Part shown: positions 25,925-36,422 of the stretch, piece by piece
Position numbering within the stretch: the stretch's first letter is position 1
Layout: each line of letters begins with the position of its first letter
From: Caballeronia sp. INDeC2
GTDB taxonomy: Bacteria > Pseudomonadota > Gammaproteobacteria > Burkholderiales > Burkholderiaceae
NCBI RefSeq assembly: GCF_023631325.1
Contig: NZ_JALQDG010000003.1
Location: forward strand, 682,001 to 746,000
Reading direction: 5' to 3'
Length of the DNA stretch: 64,000 bases
Position numbers and translations under genes: made by a program
Notes under the pieces: generated by a model
Database searches by the model: none
Told to the model about the DNA's origin: nothing
What the model saw: the letters and a program-made list of their open reading frames with translations, nothing else

Positions 25925-25945
25925 GTCGGCGGTTTCCGACGCGCA

Positions 25946-25978
25946 CAAAAAATGGCGCCCCGCGAAGGGCGCCATTTT
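25946..25978. terminator. Bidirectional terminator
   Basis: AAAATGGCGCCC and GGGCGCCATTTT form a perfect 12-pair stem with a six-base loop. It lies between the small gene and the convergent aminotransferase gene. Confidence 0.9.
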
Positions 25979-26000
25979 CATTTGAAGCTTCCGGGCCGGC

Positions 26001-27200
26001 TTACTTCAGCACAGCCGCGACGGCGTTCGCGACGGCATCGAGGTTGCGCGTGTTCAGCGCCGCCACGCAGATACGGCCGGTGCTCACGGCGTAAATGCCG
26101 AATTCTTCGCGCAGACGATCGACTTGCGCCGCCGTCAGACCCGAGTACGAGAACATGCCGCGCTGCTTGTTGACGAACGAGAAGTCGCGATCGACGCCGC
26201 TCGCCTTCAGGCGCTCGACGAGACCGTTGCGCATCGCGCGGATGCGATCGCGCATTTCGCCCAGTTCCTGCTCCCAGGTCGCGCGCAGTTCCGGCGATGC
26301 CAGCACGGCCGCGACGATCGAGCCGCCGTGCGTCGGCGGGTTTGAATAGTTGGTGCGGATCACGCGCTTGAGTTGCGACAGCACGCGGGTCGATTCTTCC
26401 TTGCCCGTCGTGATGATCGACAACGCGCCGACGCGCTCGCCGTAAAGCGAAAACGACTTCGAGAACGACGACGAAACGAACACGTTCAGATCGGCGGCCG
26501 CGAAGAGACGCACGGCGGCAGAGTCAGCGTCGATGTTTTCCGCGAAGCCCTGATAGGCCATGTCGAGGAACGGCACGAGATTCTTCGCCCTCACGACTTC
26601 GACGATCTGCCTCCACTGATCGTCCGTGAGATCGACGCCCGTCGGGTTATGGCAGCACGCGTGCAGCACGACGACGGTGCCCGGCGCGTAGCCGTTGAGC
26701 GCGGCCAGCATGCCGTCGAAATTCACGCCGTGCGTGGCGGCTTCGTAATACGGGTAATTGACGACCTCGAACCCGGCGCCTTCGAAGAGCGCGCGATGGT
26801 TCTCCCAGCTCGGATCGCTAATTGCGACGATCGCATTCGGATTCACGCGCTTCAGAAAATCCGCGCCGATCTTGAGCGCACCCGTGCCGCCGAGCGCCTG
26901 CGCCGTCACGACGCGGCCTGCGGCGACGAGCGGCGAATTGTCGCCGAGCAGCAATTTCTGCACGGCGGCGTCGTAGGCGGCGATGCCGTCGATCGGCAGA
27001 TATCCGCGCGGCAGCGCGGCGTCGACGCGCGCTTTCTCGGCTTCGCGCACGGCGCGCAAGAGCGGAATCTTGCCTTCCTCGTTCGTGTACACGCCCACGC
27101 CCAGATTGACTTTGGTCGTGCGCATATCGGCGTTGAAGGCTTCGTTGAGGCCCAGAATCGGGTCGCGGGGAGCGAGTTCGACGGCAGAGAATAGAGACAT
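26001..27200 (-). CDS. tyrB: Aromatic amino acid aminotransferase (class I, PLP)
   Basis: This 399-residue cytoplasmic transaminase of the AspC/TyrB group begins with the family signature D-P-I-L-G-L-N-E-A-F near residue 13. The PLP-binding Lys is in S-S-S-F-S-K-S-F-S-L-Y-G-E-R-V-G, and R-G-M-F-S-Y-S-G-L appears near the C-terminus. It catalyses the last step of Tyr/Phe (and possibly Asp) synthesis. The aromatic rather than aspartate assignment rests on overall resemblance, so substrate range is uncertain. Confidence 0.9.
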   Translation of the reverse strand: MSLFSAVELAPRDPILGLNEAFNADMRTTKVNLGVGVYTNEEGKIPLLRAVREAEKARVDAALPRGYLPIDGIAAYDAAVQKLLLGDNSPLVAAGRVVTAQALGGTGALKIGADFLKRVNPNAIVAISDPSWENHRALFEGAGFEVVNYPYYEAATHGVNFDGMLAALNGYAPGTVVVLHACCHNPTGVDLTDDQWRQIVEVVRAKNLVPFLDMAYQGFAENIDADSAAVRLFAAADLNVFVSSSFSKSFSLYGERVGALSIITTGKEESTRVLSQLKRVIRTNYSNPPTHGGSIVAAVLASPELRATWEQELGEMRDRIRAMRNGLVERLKASGVDRDFSFVNKQRGMFSYSGLTAAQVDRLREEFGIYAVSTGRICVAALNTRNLDAVANAVAAVLK

Positions 27201-27552
27201 GATCTATCGGCAGTGAGGGAAGGACGTGCGGCAGGATGCAAACGGGCGATGCAGGCGCGCTTCGAACATCATGCTAAGGCGTGGCGCGCAGCCCAGTCGC
27301 ACATTGTAGCGAATCCGGCGTGGCTTTTCGGACGAATATGGTGCGAATGCGCGTGCTTTTCGGCCCTTTTTTGCATCGAAAAGCATAAAAGGGACGAAAA
27401 AAAGGGTGCGAATGCGCGCGCTTGAGATTATCGGCCAATGCCCAATCTGTTGACGATCAGCCTCCCGAATCCCGTCACGTCATGGCGAGCGCGCGAATTG
27501 CGTACGACGCTAGAATGCTTGTTTGCGCAGGCGTTGACTCTCTCGATCTCTC
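27201..27552. other. Divergent tyrB-uvrB intergenic region with structured repeats
   Basis: No gene is seen. The region carries a 19-base direct repeat (27340-27358 and 27405-27423, one mismatch) and between the copies two alternative inverted repeats. A TAGAAT -10-like hexamer lies near 27511, without a clear -35. No LexA site of normal spacing was found. Confidence 0.55.
27340..27423. repeat. Direct repeat flanking overlapping inverted repeats upstream of uvrB
   Basis: GGTGCGAATGCGCGTGCTT occurs at 27340 and again at 27405 with a single change. Between them GCTTTTCG (27355) pairs with CGAAAAGC (27377), and CCCTTTT (27364) pairs with AAAAGGG (27387). The two stems overlap and exclude each other. 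Confidence 0.7.
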
Positions 27553-29649
<2,097 letters not shown>

Positions 29650-29677
29650 GCTTAGTTTCGAACTGTAGATCGAATAG

Positions 29678-29712
29678 GCGCGGCGAAAGGAACCCTTCGC
29701 CGCGCTTTTTTT
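29678..29712 (+). terminator. uvrB terminator
   Basis: GCGCGGCGAA pairs with TTCGCCGCGC, followed by seven T residues. Confidence 0.9.
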
Positions 29713-29814
29713 ATCTGCCGAGATTGCCTCACACCCGCGAAAAGCCTTACTGCGCCTAGGTCTGTAAGTTTGCTCAAATTGTTCCGGGTGTCGAACGATG
29801 CTAAACTGACGAAC

Positions 29815-29835
29815 ATTGAGAATGGTTCGTATTAA
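29815..29835. promoter_or_regulatory. Fur box-like site upstream of ftrA
   Basis: ATTGAGAATGGTTCGTATTA matches the TGAGAAT...ATT form of Fur sites. It lies 140 bases before ftrA and after the uvrB terminator. It suggests iron repression of the ftr operon. Confidence 0.65.
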
Positions 29836-29976
29836 CGTTCACAGAGTTGTGCTAGTGCGCCTCTGCGAACCGGCGGATCGGCGCTTTTCTTCCGAGCGTC
29901 TCATGTGCTGGTCCGGTATTCCGGTGGCAAGGCTCGCGTGGCACGCGCGCCAATCGATAACAACAAGGAGTTTCTG

Positions 29977-30522
29977 ATGGGTTCAACGTTGATGCGCGGC
30001 CTCGTCGCCGCCGCAGGTCTCACGGCGATGATGGCAGCATCGGCCGCCGAATATCCGATCGGCAAGCAGCACATCGAGGGCGGCATGGAAACGGGCGCCG
30101 TGTATCTGCAACCGATCACGATGGCGCCCGAAGGCATGATGCGCAAGGCGTCGGATTCGGATATCCACCTCGAGGCGGACATCCACGCGGTCAAGAACAA
30201 CCCGACCGGTTTCGCCGAAGGCGACTGGATGCCGTATCTGAACGTGACGTATGAACTCACGAAGGTCGGCTCGACGCAAACCCTCAAGGGCGATCTGATG
30301 CCGATGGTCGCGAGCGACGGCCCGCATTACGGCGACAACGTGAAGCTCTTCGGCCCGGGCAAGTATCACCTGAAGCTGCACATCTCGCCGCCGTCGCAGG
30401 AAGGTCATATGGCGTTCGGCCGCCACACCGACAAGGAAACGGGCGTCGGCCCGTGGTTCAAGCCGTTCACGATCGAATACGACTTCCCGTTCGCGGGCAT
30501 CGGCAAGAAGGGCGGTTACTGA
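29977..30522 (+). CDS. ftrA: Periplasmic iron-uptake protein, P19/Tp34 family (FtrA)
   Basis: The 181-residue product has a short signal peptide (cleavage likely after A-S-A-A near residue 24) and a P19-type domain with metal-binding Met/His/Glu residues (I-E-G-G-M-E-T-G, H-L-E-A-D-I-H, G-H-M-A-F-G-R-H). In the FtrABCD/EfeUOB-like systems it binds ferrous iron with copper help in the periplasm. AAGGAG is ideally placed before ATG 29977. It is the first gene of the operon. Confidence 0.92.
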   Translation: MGSTLMRGLVAAAGLTAMMAASAAEYPIGKQHIEGGMETGAVYLQPITMAPEGMMRKASDSDIHLEADIHAVKNNPTGFAEGDWMPYLNVTYELTKVGSTQTLKGDLMPMVASDGPHYGDNVKLFGPGKYHLKLHISPPSQEGHMAFGRHTDKETGVGPWFKPFTIEYDFPFAGIGKKGGY

Positions 30523-30576
30523 TCGTCCGAGCGCCCGGCATCCCGGACCGGGCGCGTTCATCCTCAGGAAGTACGC

Positions 30577-30909
30577 ATGAAACTGAAAATTCAGGTGGCC
30601 GCGCTCGCGATGTCCGTGTTCGCCTCCGGGACCGCATTCGCCGTCGACCTGCCGACATTCAAGCTCGAAATGAACGACGGCAAGCTCAACCCGGCGCGCA
30701 TCGAGGTGCCGGCGGGGCAGCGCATCAAGATCGAAGTGCATAACGTCGGCAAGGGGGCCGCCGAGTTTGAAAGCGTGCAGTTGCGCAAGGAGAAAGTGCT
30801 TGCGCCGGGCGCGGATTCGTTCGTCGTGATCGCGCCGCTGGACCCGGGCGAGTACAAGTTTTTCGACGACTTTCATCAGACCGCGCAGGGCGTGATCGTC
30901 GCAAAGTAA
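30577..30909 (+). CDS. ftrB: Periplasmic cupredoxin-fold protein FtrB
   Basis: The 110-residue protein has a signal peptide (about residues 1-22, ending A-F-A) and a small cupredoxin-like domain (K-L-N-P-A-R-I-E-V-P-A-G-Q-R-I-K-I-E-V, ending E-Y-K-F-F-D-D-F-H-Q). There is no Cys, so it is not a classical blue-copper site. In FtrABCD it is proposed to oxidise Fe(II) for delivery to FtrC. It lies 54 bases after ftrA. Confidence 0.88.
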   Translation: MKLKIQVAALAMSVFASGTAFAVDLPTFKLEMNDGKLNPARIEVPAGQRIKIEVHNVGKGAAEFESVQLRKEKVLAPGADSFVVIAPLDPGEYKFFDDFHQTAQGVIVAK

Positions 30910-30976
30910 CGGTCGTGGCGGCGCGCAACGTCATGTCGCGCGCCGCCGATCGAAGTGGAATTGCTGGAGGTTTGGA

Positions 30977-31828
30977 ATGGGGCAGGTACTTTTCATCGTG
31001 TGGCGGGAGAGCGTCGAGGCGTTGCTCGTCGTCGGCATTCTCTACGCGTGGCTGAAGAACGGCGACCATCAGGCGCGCCGCGGCCTGCCTTATCTGTGGG
31101 CCGGTGTCGTCATCGGTCTGCTCGCGGCCGTGGCGCTGGGCGCCGCGCTCATCGGCTTCACGGAAGTGCTGTCGGGCAATGCGCAGGATTACTTCCAGAC
31201 CGCGATGGTGCTGGTCGCGTGCGTGCTGATCGTGCAGATGGTCCTGTGGATGAAGCGCCACGGCCGCACGCTCAAGCGCGACATGGAGTCGTCGCTGCAA
31301 AAGAGCACGCAGGACGGGCACTGGTGGGGCATCGCGCTGCTCGTCGCGCTCGCGATCGCGCGTGAGGGCAGCGAAACCGCCGTGTTCCTTTACGGTGTCG
31401 GCTTCGGGCAGTCGGGGCACGTCGACGTGTCGCAGTATGTCGCGATCGTCATCGGTTTCGGCCTCGCGCTGCTGACGTTCTATGTGCTGCAGCTTGGCGG
31501 CAAGATCTTCTCGTGGCGCTCGTTCTTCCGCGTCACCGAAATCATGCTGCTGTTCCTCGCGGCGGGCCTGTTCGAGACGGGCGTCGACAAGCTGATCGAC
31601 ATGGAAGTGCTGCCGGTCATCGTCAATCAGGTGTGGAACACGTCGTGGCTGCTCGACGATTCGAGCACCTTCGGTTCACTCGTTGCTACACTCACCGGCT
31701 ATCGCGCGCATCCGGCGGGCATGAACCTCGTCGCGTATGCGGTGTACTGGATCGTCATCTATCTCCTGATGCGCCATTCGAATAACCAGATGGCGCAGAA
31801 ACAAAAGGCGGCAAGCCGTCCAGCATGA
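30977..31828 (+). CDS. ftrC: FTR1-type high-affinity iron permease FtrC
   Basis: This 283-residue inner-membrane protein has about seven hydrophobic helices and the two R-E-x-x-E iron-translocation motifs: R10-E-S-V-E14 and R129-E-G-S-E133. It moves ferric iron coupled to oxidation. GGAGG precedes the start, and its stop overlaps the ftrD start by four bases (ATGA). Confidence 0.95.
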   Translation: MGQVLFIVWRESVEALLVVGILYAWLKNGDHQARRGLPYLWAGVVIGLLAAVALGAALIGFTEVLSGNAQDYFQTAMVLVACVLIVQMVLWMKRHGRTLKRDMESSLQKSTQDGHWWGIALLVALAIAREGSETAVFLYGVGFGQSGHVDVSQYVAIVIGFGLALLTFYVLQLGGKIFSWRSFFRVTEIMLLFLAAGLFETGVDKLIDMEVLPVIVNQVWNTSWLLDDSSTFGSLVATLTGYRAHPAGMNLVAYAVYWIVIYLLMRHSNNQMAQKQKAASRPA

Positions 31829-33228
31829 GTTCCGTAATGCCTAGACCGGGCCGGCTGCAACAAGCCGGTCACTGGATGCAGCGTCACGGCAGCACGATCC
31901 GCATGATTCAGTGGATCGTCGTTGCCGTGTATGCATTTCTGATCGTCGTTCCCGCCGTGATGCCGCTGCCCGATGGCTCCGCGCATCTGTGGAGCAATCT
32001 CACGCTCGCCGCGCAGTTCGTGTTCTGGGGCATCTGGTGGCCGTTCGTGCTGCTTTCGATGGTCATGCTCGGCCGCGTCTGGTGCGGCGTGCTGTGTCCC
32101 GAGGGCGCGCTGTCCGAGTTCGCGAGCAAATTCGGCCGCGGCTGGGCGATTCCGCGCTGGATGCGCTGGGGCGGCTGGCCGTTCGTCGCGTTCGGATTGA
32201 CGACGATCTACGGCCAGATGGTAAGCGTCTATCAGTATCCGAAAGCGGTGCTGCTCGTGCTCGGCGGCTCGACCGTGGGCGCGATGATCATCGGCGTGCT
32301 GTATGGCCGCGAGAAGCGCGTGTGGTGCAAGTATCTGTGCCCGGTGAACGGCGTGTTCTCGCTGCTCGCGCGGCTCGCGCCGTTTCATTACAAGGTCAGC
32401 GAAGACGCGTGGCGCCGCTCGTACAAGGAAGGCGAGCACGGTCACCGCGTCATTCCGATCAACTGCGCGCCGCTCGTCCCGCTGCGCAACATGAAGGGCG
32501 CAGCCGACTGCCACATGTGCGGACGATGCAGCGGCCATCGCGATGCCATCGCGCTCACGTGGCGCTCGCCGTCGGAAGAAGTCGTGAAACTCGGCGACAA
32601 GGCCGCGAATCCGTGGGACACCGCGCTCATTCTGTACGGCCTGCTCGGCATCGCGATCGGCGCGTTTCACTGGACCGTGAGCACGTGGTTCGTCGACCTG
32701 AAGCAATATCTCGCCGCGTGGCTGATCGATCACGACATTCTCTGGCCTCTCGATACCAACGCGCCGTGGTTCCTGTTCACGCATTACCCGGAGCAGAACG
32801 ATGTCTTCTCGTGGCTCGACGGGACGATGGTGATCGGCTATATAGTCGCGACGGGAATCGTGTACGGCACGGCGTTGCTTGCGCTCCTCGCGATGAGCAC
32901 GCGCATGCTCGGCAAGATGAACGCGACGCGCCTGCATCATCTGACGCTCGCGCTGATCCCGATTGCAGGCGTCGGCGTGTTCCTCGGCCTGTCCGCGACG
33001 ACCGTGTCGCTCTTGCGTGCCGAGCATCTGCCGTTGTGGTGGGTGCCTGGCCTGCGGCTCGGTCTGCTCGGTGCCGCGAATCTGTGGAGCGCGTGGCTCG
33101 CGTGGCGCGTGACGAGCCGCTATGCGTCGGCGCTTGGTTCCCGCGTGCTCGCGATGGTATGGTTTGTCTCGGCGCTGGCCGTCGCGGACAGCGCGTGGTA
33201 CCTGATGTTCTGGGGCTTCACCCGATAA
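31825..33228 (+). CDS. ftrD: Membrane polyferredoxin FtrD
   Basis: The 467-residue inner-membrane protein is of the NapH/CcoG-like 4Fe-4S type. Cys motifs lie between early helices (W-C-G-V-L-C-P-E-G and W-C-K-Y-L-C-P-V-N-G), and a further cluster motif is C-H-M-C-G-R-C-S-G-H near residue 230; more helices follow. It is thought to remove electrons from the Ftr pathway. It is translationally coupled to ftrC. Confidence 0.93.
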   Translation: MSSVMPRPGRLQQAGHWMQRHGSTIRMIQWIVVAVYAFLIVVPAVMPLPDGSAHLWSNLTLAAQFVFWGIWWPFVLLSMVMLGRVWCGVLCPEGALSEFASKFGRGWAIPRWMRWGGWPFVAFGLTTIYGQMVSVYQYPKAVLLVLGGSTVGAMIIGVLYGREKRVWCKYLCPVNGVFSLLARLAPFHYKVSEDAWRRSYKEGEHGHRVIPINCAPLVPLRNMKGAADCHMCGRCSGHRDAIALTWRSPSEEVVKLGDKAANPWDTALILYGLLGIAIGAFHWTVSTWFVDLKQYLAAWLIDHDILWPLDTNAPWFLFTHYPEQNDVFSWLDGTMVIGYIVATGIVYGTALLALLAMSTRMLGKMNATRLHHLTLALIPIAGVGVFLGLSATTVSLLRAEHLPLWWVPGLRLGLLGAANLWSAWLAWRVTSRYASALGSRVLAMVWFVSALAVADSAWYLMFWGFTR

Positions 33229-33266
33229 ACCGTACACGCCGTCACGCGCGGCAACGAGAGCGAGAA

Positions 33267-33680
33267 GTGAGAACCAAACCCGTACTGACCGACGAAGACG
33301 TCAAGATCATGGCTGCCGCCGCCGAGGCGCATGCAAGGGAACACAACTGGAACGTGACGATTGCGATCGTCGACGATGGCGGGCATCTGCTGCATCTGCA
33401 TCGCCTGGACGGGGCGGGCGCGGGCACCGCCGAAATGGCAACGGGCAAGGCGCGCACCGCCGTGCTCGGCCGCCGCGAGACCAAGGTCTACGAAGACACC
33501 ATCAAGCAGGGCCGCACGGCATTTCTCAGCGCGCCCATGACCGCGATGCTCGAAGGAGGCGTGCCCATTTTCGTGGACGCGGATATCGTCGGGGCCGTGG
33601 GCGTGTCGGGCGTGAAGTCGGATCAGGATGCGCAGATCGCGAAAGCGGGCATCGCGGCGCTGGGCATCGAGAACGTCTGA
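33267..33680 (+). CDS. GlcG/HbpS family protein
   Basis: This 137-residue protein of the GlcG/HbpS (DUF336) fold has V-T-I-A-I-V-D-D-G-G-H-L-L and L-H-R-L-D-G-A near residues 29-50, and the Gly/Val-rich G-A-V-G-V-S-G end. Some members bind haem; others have unknown roles. The GTG at 33267 is the most likely start; an ATG at 33309 would remove part of the first helix. It begins 38 bases after ftrD on the same strand, so it is probably the last gene of the ftr operon and may bind an iron compound. Confidence 0.85.
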   Translation: MRTKPVLTDEDVKIMAAAAEAHAREHNWNVTIAIVDDGGHLLHLHRLDGAGAGTAEMATGKARTAVLGRRETKVYEDTIKQGRTAFLSAPMTAMLEGGVPIFVDADIVGAVGVSGVKSDQDAQIAKAGIAALGIENV

Positions 33681-33692
33681 CGCTTTCGCGCA

Positions 33693-33735
33693 ATAAAAAT
33701 GGCACGTCTTCGTAACGAAGGCGTGCCATTTTTAT
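33693..33735 (+). terminator. Terminator after the ftr operon
   Basis: ATAAAAATGGCACG pairs with CGTGCCATTTTTAT, with an inner stem CTTCG/CGAAG. It has a T run and works as the end of the ftr/GlcG transcript. Confidence 0.9.
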
Positions 33736-33947
33736 CGGATGCGGCGCTCGTCGGCGTGCATCGTGAGAACTCAGGCAGGAACCAAAAAAAGCGGCTTCGC
33801 TTGCTATCGACGACTGGCTGGTGTTTGCACGAAGGGGTCTAAATTCTCGCGTGCAAGTCGTCCTCGCTGGCTAAGGCCAAACACCTCTTGGCGAGGTGGT
33901 CCCCACAATACTCGGTACGTACTGCCGTTCTTGCGCTGTTTCGCGCG
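33736..33947. other. Intergenic sequence downstream of hmuP
   Basis: No gene is recognised. A CACCTC...GAGGTG hairpin at about 33884-33899 may end the minus-strand hmuP transcript. No haem receptor or transporter follows hmuP here. Confidence 0.5.
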
Positions 33948-34196
33948 TTACTTCGTCAGGATCAGTTTGCCCAGCCGTGTCGCGCGCAACTGATAAGTCT
34001 CCCCGTTATGCAAGATGCTCACGTGGCTGCGTCCCTGCAGCAGCGCGTCGCTCTTGAGCGACCGTTCGACGTTGCCTTCCGCTGCGTGCGCGACGTGAAC
34101 CGTGGTCACGGTGGTCGCCTTCGGGCGGGTGATGGCGGCGTCGCGGACAGCCGGGCGGCGCAGCCTGAGCGTGGAGGATCGCAGCGTGTCGGTCAT
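33948..34196 (-). CDS. hmuP: Hemin uptake protein HemP/HmuP
   Basis: The 82-residue product carries the short HemP domain at its C-terminus: H-V-S-I-L-H-N-G-E-T-Y-Q-L-R-A-T-R followed by L-G-K-L-I-L-T-K. HmuP acts as an activator of haem-uptake gene expression in rhizobia and is found with hmu genes in Burkholderiaceae. Here it stands alone, with a Fur-like site overlapping its promoter. The N-terminal 40 residues are poorly conserved, so the true start could be internal. Confidence 0.88.
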   Translation of the reverse strand: MTDTLRSSTLRLRRPAVRDAAITRPKATTVTTVHVAHAAEGNVERSLKSDALLQGRSHVSILHNGETYQLRATRLGKLILTK

Positions 34197-34227
34197 GTCG
34201 GAAGGGTGCGTTCGTTGATTCGATGGG

Positions 34228-34259
34228 ACTATAGTAAATGATAACTATTCCTATTTGCA
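34228..34259 (-). promoter_or_regulatory. hmuP promoter with overlapping Fur box-like site
   Basis: On the minus strand, GCAAATAGGAATAGTTATCA matches Fur sites of beta-proteobacteria, and TATAGT (34228-34233) is a likely -10. The overlap predicts repression when iron is plentiful. Confidence 0.65.
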
Positions 34260-34343
34260 ACTAGACTTTCCGATTGAAGCCCAACTTTTGATAGCCAGTC
34301 TCGATGCGGTGGCAAAACATTCGTCACCGCATCGGTGAAACGC

Positions 34344-34832
34344 TCAATGCAGCGGGCTTTCGTCCTTGCGGCCGTGCACGAACTGGCGAATCAGCCGCAC
34401 GGTATCGATATCCGACTCGCGATACGCCGACTTCACGATCTCCTGCGTCTGGCGCTCGTCGGGTGTCGCGTTCGCGTTCTCGGGCAGCGTCGTGCTGTAG
34501 GTGAAGCGCAGGAATAGCTGAAGCGCGTCGGGCTGCTCGATCGCCATCGTAAGCGAGCCGCCGACGTACTCGGCGGTCGGCAGGATGTCATAGCGCACGC
34601 TCGAACCGGGCGTGAGCGTCACGCGATCGCGCACGGTGGCCTGGCCATAGTGCAGCTCGCGTTCCATCGTGTCGCCATCGCGCGAGAGGATGTCGCAGCT
34701 ATCCAGCCCCAGCACGAACAATTGCGGCTGCTCCGCGCGCAGGACGAGACCTTCCCATAGCTGTTCGGGCGTGAGCGAATCGACGAGCGGGTTGAGCGGA
34801 TCGTTGATCTGGATCAGGTGTTCGAAATTCAA
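34344..34832 (-). CDS. DUF1857 (SRPBCC-fold) family protein
   Basis: This 162-residue protein begins with the family pattern F-E-H-L-I-Q-I-N-D-P and has L-T-P-E-Q-L-W-E-G-L-V-L-R-A-E near residue 20 and S-S-V-R-Y-D-I-L-P near 80. It should form a START/Bet v1-like hydrophobic-ligand pocket; the ligand is unknown. The start codon is TTG at 34832, with AAGGA nine bases upstream. It is the last of two same-strand genes, 39 bases after the OsmC-type gene. Confidence 0.85.
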   Translation of the reverse strand: MNFEHLIQINDPLNPLVDSLTPEQLWEGLVLRAEQPQLFVLGLDSCDILSRDGDTMERELHYGQATVRDRVTLTPGSSVRYDILPTAEYVGGSLTMAIEQPDALQLFLRFTYSTTLPENANATPDERQTQEIVKSAYRESDIDTVRLIRQFVHGRKDESPLH

Positions 34833-34871
34833 GACGACGTTTCCTTGGACGTTCGTGGTGCCTGCGATGCA

Positions 34872-35270
34872 TCACTGCGGCGTGAGCCCGGAGTGGATGT
34901 GAATCGCGCCGGACAGAACCTTGTGCATCGGGCACGCGTTGGCAATTTGCAAGAGCCGTTCCCGCTGTTCGTCGGACAACGCGCCTTCGAGCGCGATGCG
35001 GCGATCGATGTGCGTACCTTCGGCGGTGCTCTTCATCGACAATTCGACGCGCACGCCGTCCAGCGGCCATTCCTTGCGCTTCGCGTACATCTTGAGCGTA
35101 ATGGACGTGCAGGCGCCAAGGCTCGATAACAGCAGCGACGCCGGTTCCGGTCCGGTGTCGCCGCCGCCGAGGCTGGCCGGCTCGTCGGCGATCCACGAAT
35201 GCGTGCCATCTTCGAGACGGACTCGATAGTCGGTGTTGCCGATCTCGGCAGTCACGGAAGGTCCGGCCAT
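34872..35270 (-). CDS. OsmC family protein
   Basis: This 132-residue protein of the OsmC/Ohr fold has G-P-E-P-A-S-L-L-L-S-S-L-G-A-C-T-S-I-T-L around residue 40-60, with the first redox Cys, and a second Cys in N-A-C-P-M-H-K-V-L-S near residue 113. Members reduce organic hydroperoxides. GGAG precedes ATG 35270. A possible operon with the DUF1857 gene is suggested by the 39-base gap. Confidence 0.9.
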   Translation of the reverse strand: MAGPSVTAEIGNTDYRVRLEDGTHSWIADEPASLGGGDTGPEPASLLLSSLGACTSITLKMYAKRKEWPLDGVRVELSMKSTAEGTHIDRRIALEGALSDEQRERLLQIANACPMHKVLSGAIHIHSGLTPQ

Positions 35271-35402
35271 GCGTTGCTCCTTATGTTGATGGGACCGCAG
35301 GAATGACGAAAAACGGCGCGGCAAGAACGGTCATTGTGACGCAATGTGTCCGTTCATGCCGCGCCGTTTCATCGGTTCCGCTTTGGTGCGCGGGCGCGGC
35401 GC

Positions 35403-36272
35403 TCAGTGCGTGATCGCGCCCATCCGGCCCGCCTGAAAGTCGACGACCGCCTGACGGATTTCGTCCTCCGTGTTCATCACGAACGGGCCGTAGCGCACGA
35501 CCGGCTCCTTCAGCGGCACGCCGCCGATCAGCAGCAGCTCGACGGGCTCGCCGGCGGCGAGTGCGATCGTATCGCTGTCGTCGCGAAAGATAACCATCTG
35601 CTGCGCGCGTATCGGCTGGCTCTGCGGACCGTACGACGCGGTGCCCGACAGCGGATAGGCGAACACGCGATAATCGCGCGGCACGGCCAGCTCGATCTTC
35701 GCGCCGGGCTTCAGCGAAAAGTGCTGATACAGGATCGGCGTGCGCGTTTCGATCGCGGCTTTCACGCCGAGCGCCTCGCCCGCGATGACCTTCACGCTGA
35801 CCTTTCCGTCCTCGCTCGTTGCAACAGGAATCTGCGTCGACGGAATCTCCTGATAATGCGGCGCGATCATCTTGTCGCGCTGCGGCAGGTTCACCCACAG
35901 CTGCAGGCCGTGCACGCGGCCGCCGCGGCGCGTGAAGTCCTCGGCCGGCATTTCGCTGTGCACGACGCCCGCGCCGGCGGTCATCCATTGGACATCGCCG
36001 GGGCGCAGCGTGCCCGAATGACCCGCCGAATCCTTGTGGCCGAACTCGCCTTCGAGCATGTACGTCACCGTTTCGAAGCCGCGATGCGGATGGTCGGGCG
36101 CGCCCTTCGCCTCGCCGGGCGCGTAGTCGGCGGGGCCCATCTCGTCGAGGAGAAGGAACGGGTCGAAATCCATCAGAAGTCGGGTCGGAAACGGACGATG
36201 CACGACGAACCCGCCGCCTTCGACAGTGCGGATCGCCGGAATGATGCGTTCGATGCTGCGGCTCGTGGACAT
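35403..36272 (-). CDS. Pirin family protein
   Basis: The 289-residue bicupin has the pirin metal ligands: H-P-H-R-G-F-E-T near residue 62 and V-V-H-S-E-M-P near residue 104. Bacterial pirins act as quercetinase-like enzymes or regulators of central metabolism. The ATG at 36272 begins M-S-T-S-R-S-I-E-R, a usual start; the frame remains open upstream into the LysR gene but is not used. It is divergent from a LysR gene, a common arrangement in which the regulator controls the pirin gene. Confidence 0.93.
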   Translation of the reverse strand: MSTSRSIERIIPAIRTVEGGGFVVHRPFPTRLLMDFDPFLLLDEMGPADYAPGEAKGAPDHPHRGFETVTYMLEGEFGHKDSAGHSGTLRPGDVQWMTAGAGVVHSEMPAEDFTRRGGRVHGLQLWVNLPQRDKMIAPHYQEIPSTQIPVATSEDGKVSVKVIAGEALGVKAAIETRTPILYQHFSLKPGAKIELAVPRDYRVFAYPLSGTASYGPQSQPIRAQQMVIFRDDSDTIALAAGEPVELLLIGGVPLKEPVVRYGPFVMNTEDEIRQAVVDFQAGRMGAITH

Positions 36273-36323
36273 GGATTGCCTCGCGTTGCGACTACGGAAG
36301 TAAGGGGAATAGCGATAAATCTG

Positions 36324-36353
36324 AAACACGGAGCTATTATATGGGCCGTGTTT
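36324..36353. promoter_or_regulatory. Pirin promoter with dyad AAACACGG-N14-CCGTGTTT
   Basis: Perfect eight-base arms flank a minus-strand -10 hexamer TATAAT (36336-36341). The dyad therefore lies across the pirin promoter and is a likely binding site of the divergent LysR protein. Confidence 0.6.
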
Positions 36354-36422
36354 GGCGATAAAAGACGCTAGCGCGCAATGGATTGTCGCGCTGGCGATAA
36401 CGAACGGACTCGACGAGCGACC

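Noticed and set aside
27451..27466. LexA-like sequence CTG...CAG upstream of uvrB
   Set aside because: The half sites are eight bases apart rather than the usual ten, and the inner bases do not fit.
33739..33993. 84-codon plus-strand frame overlapping the end of hmuP
   Set aside because: No ribosome site, overlaps a conserved gene on the other strand, and has low-quality composition.
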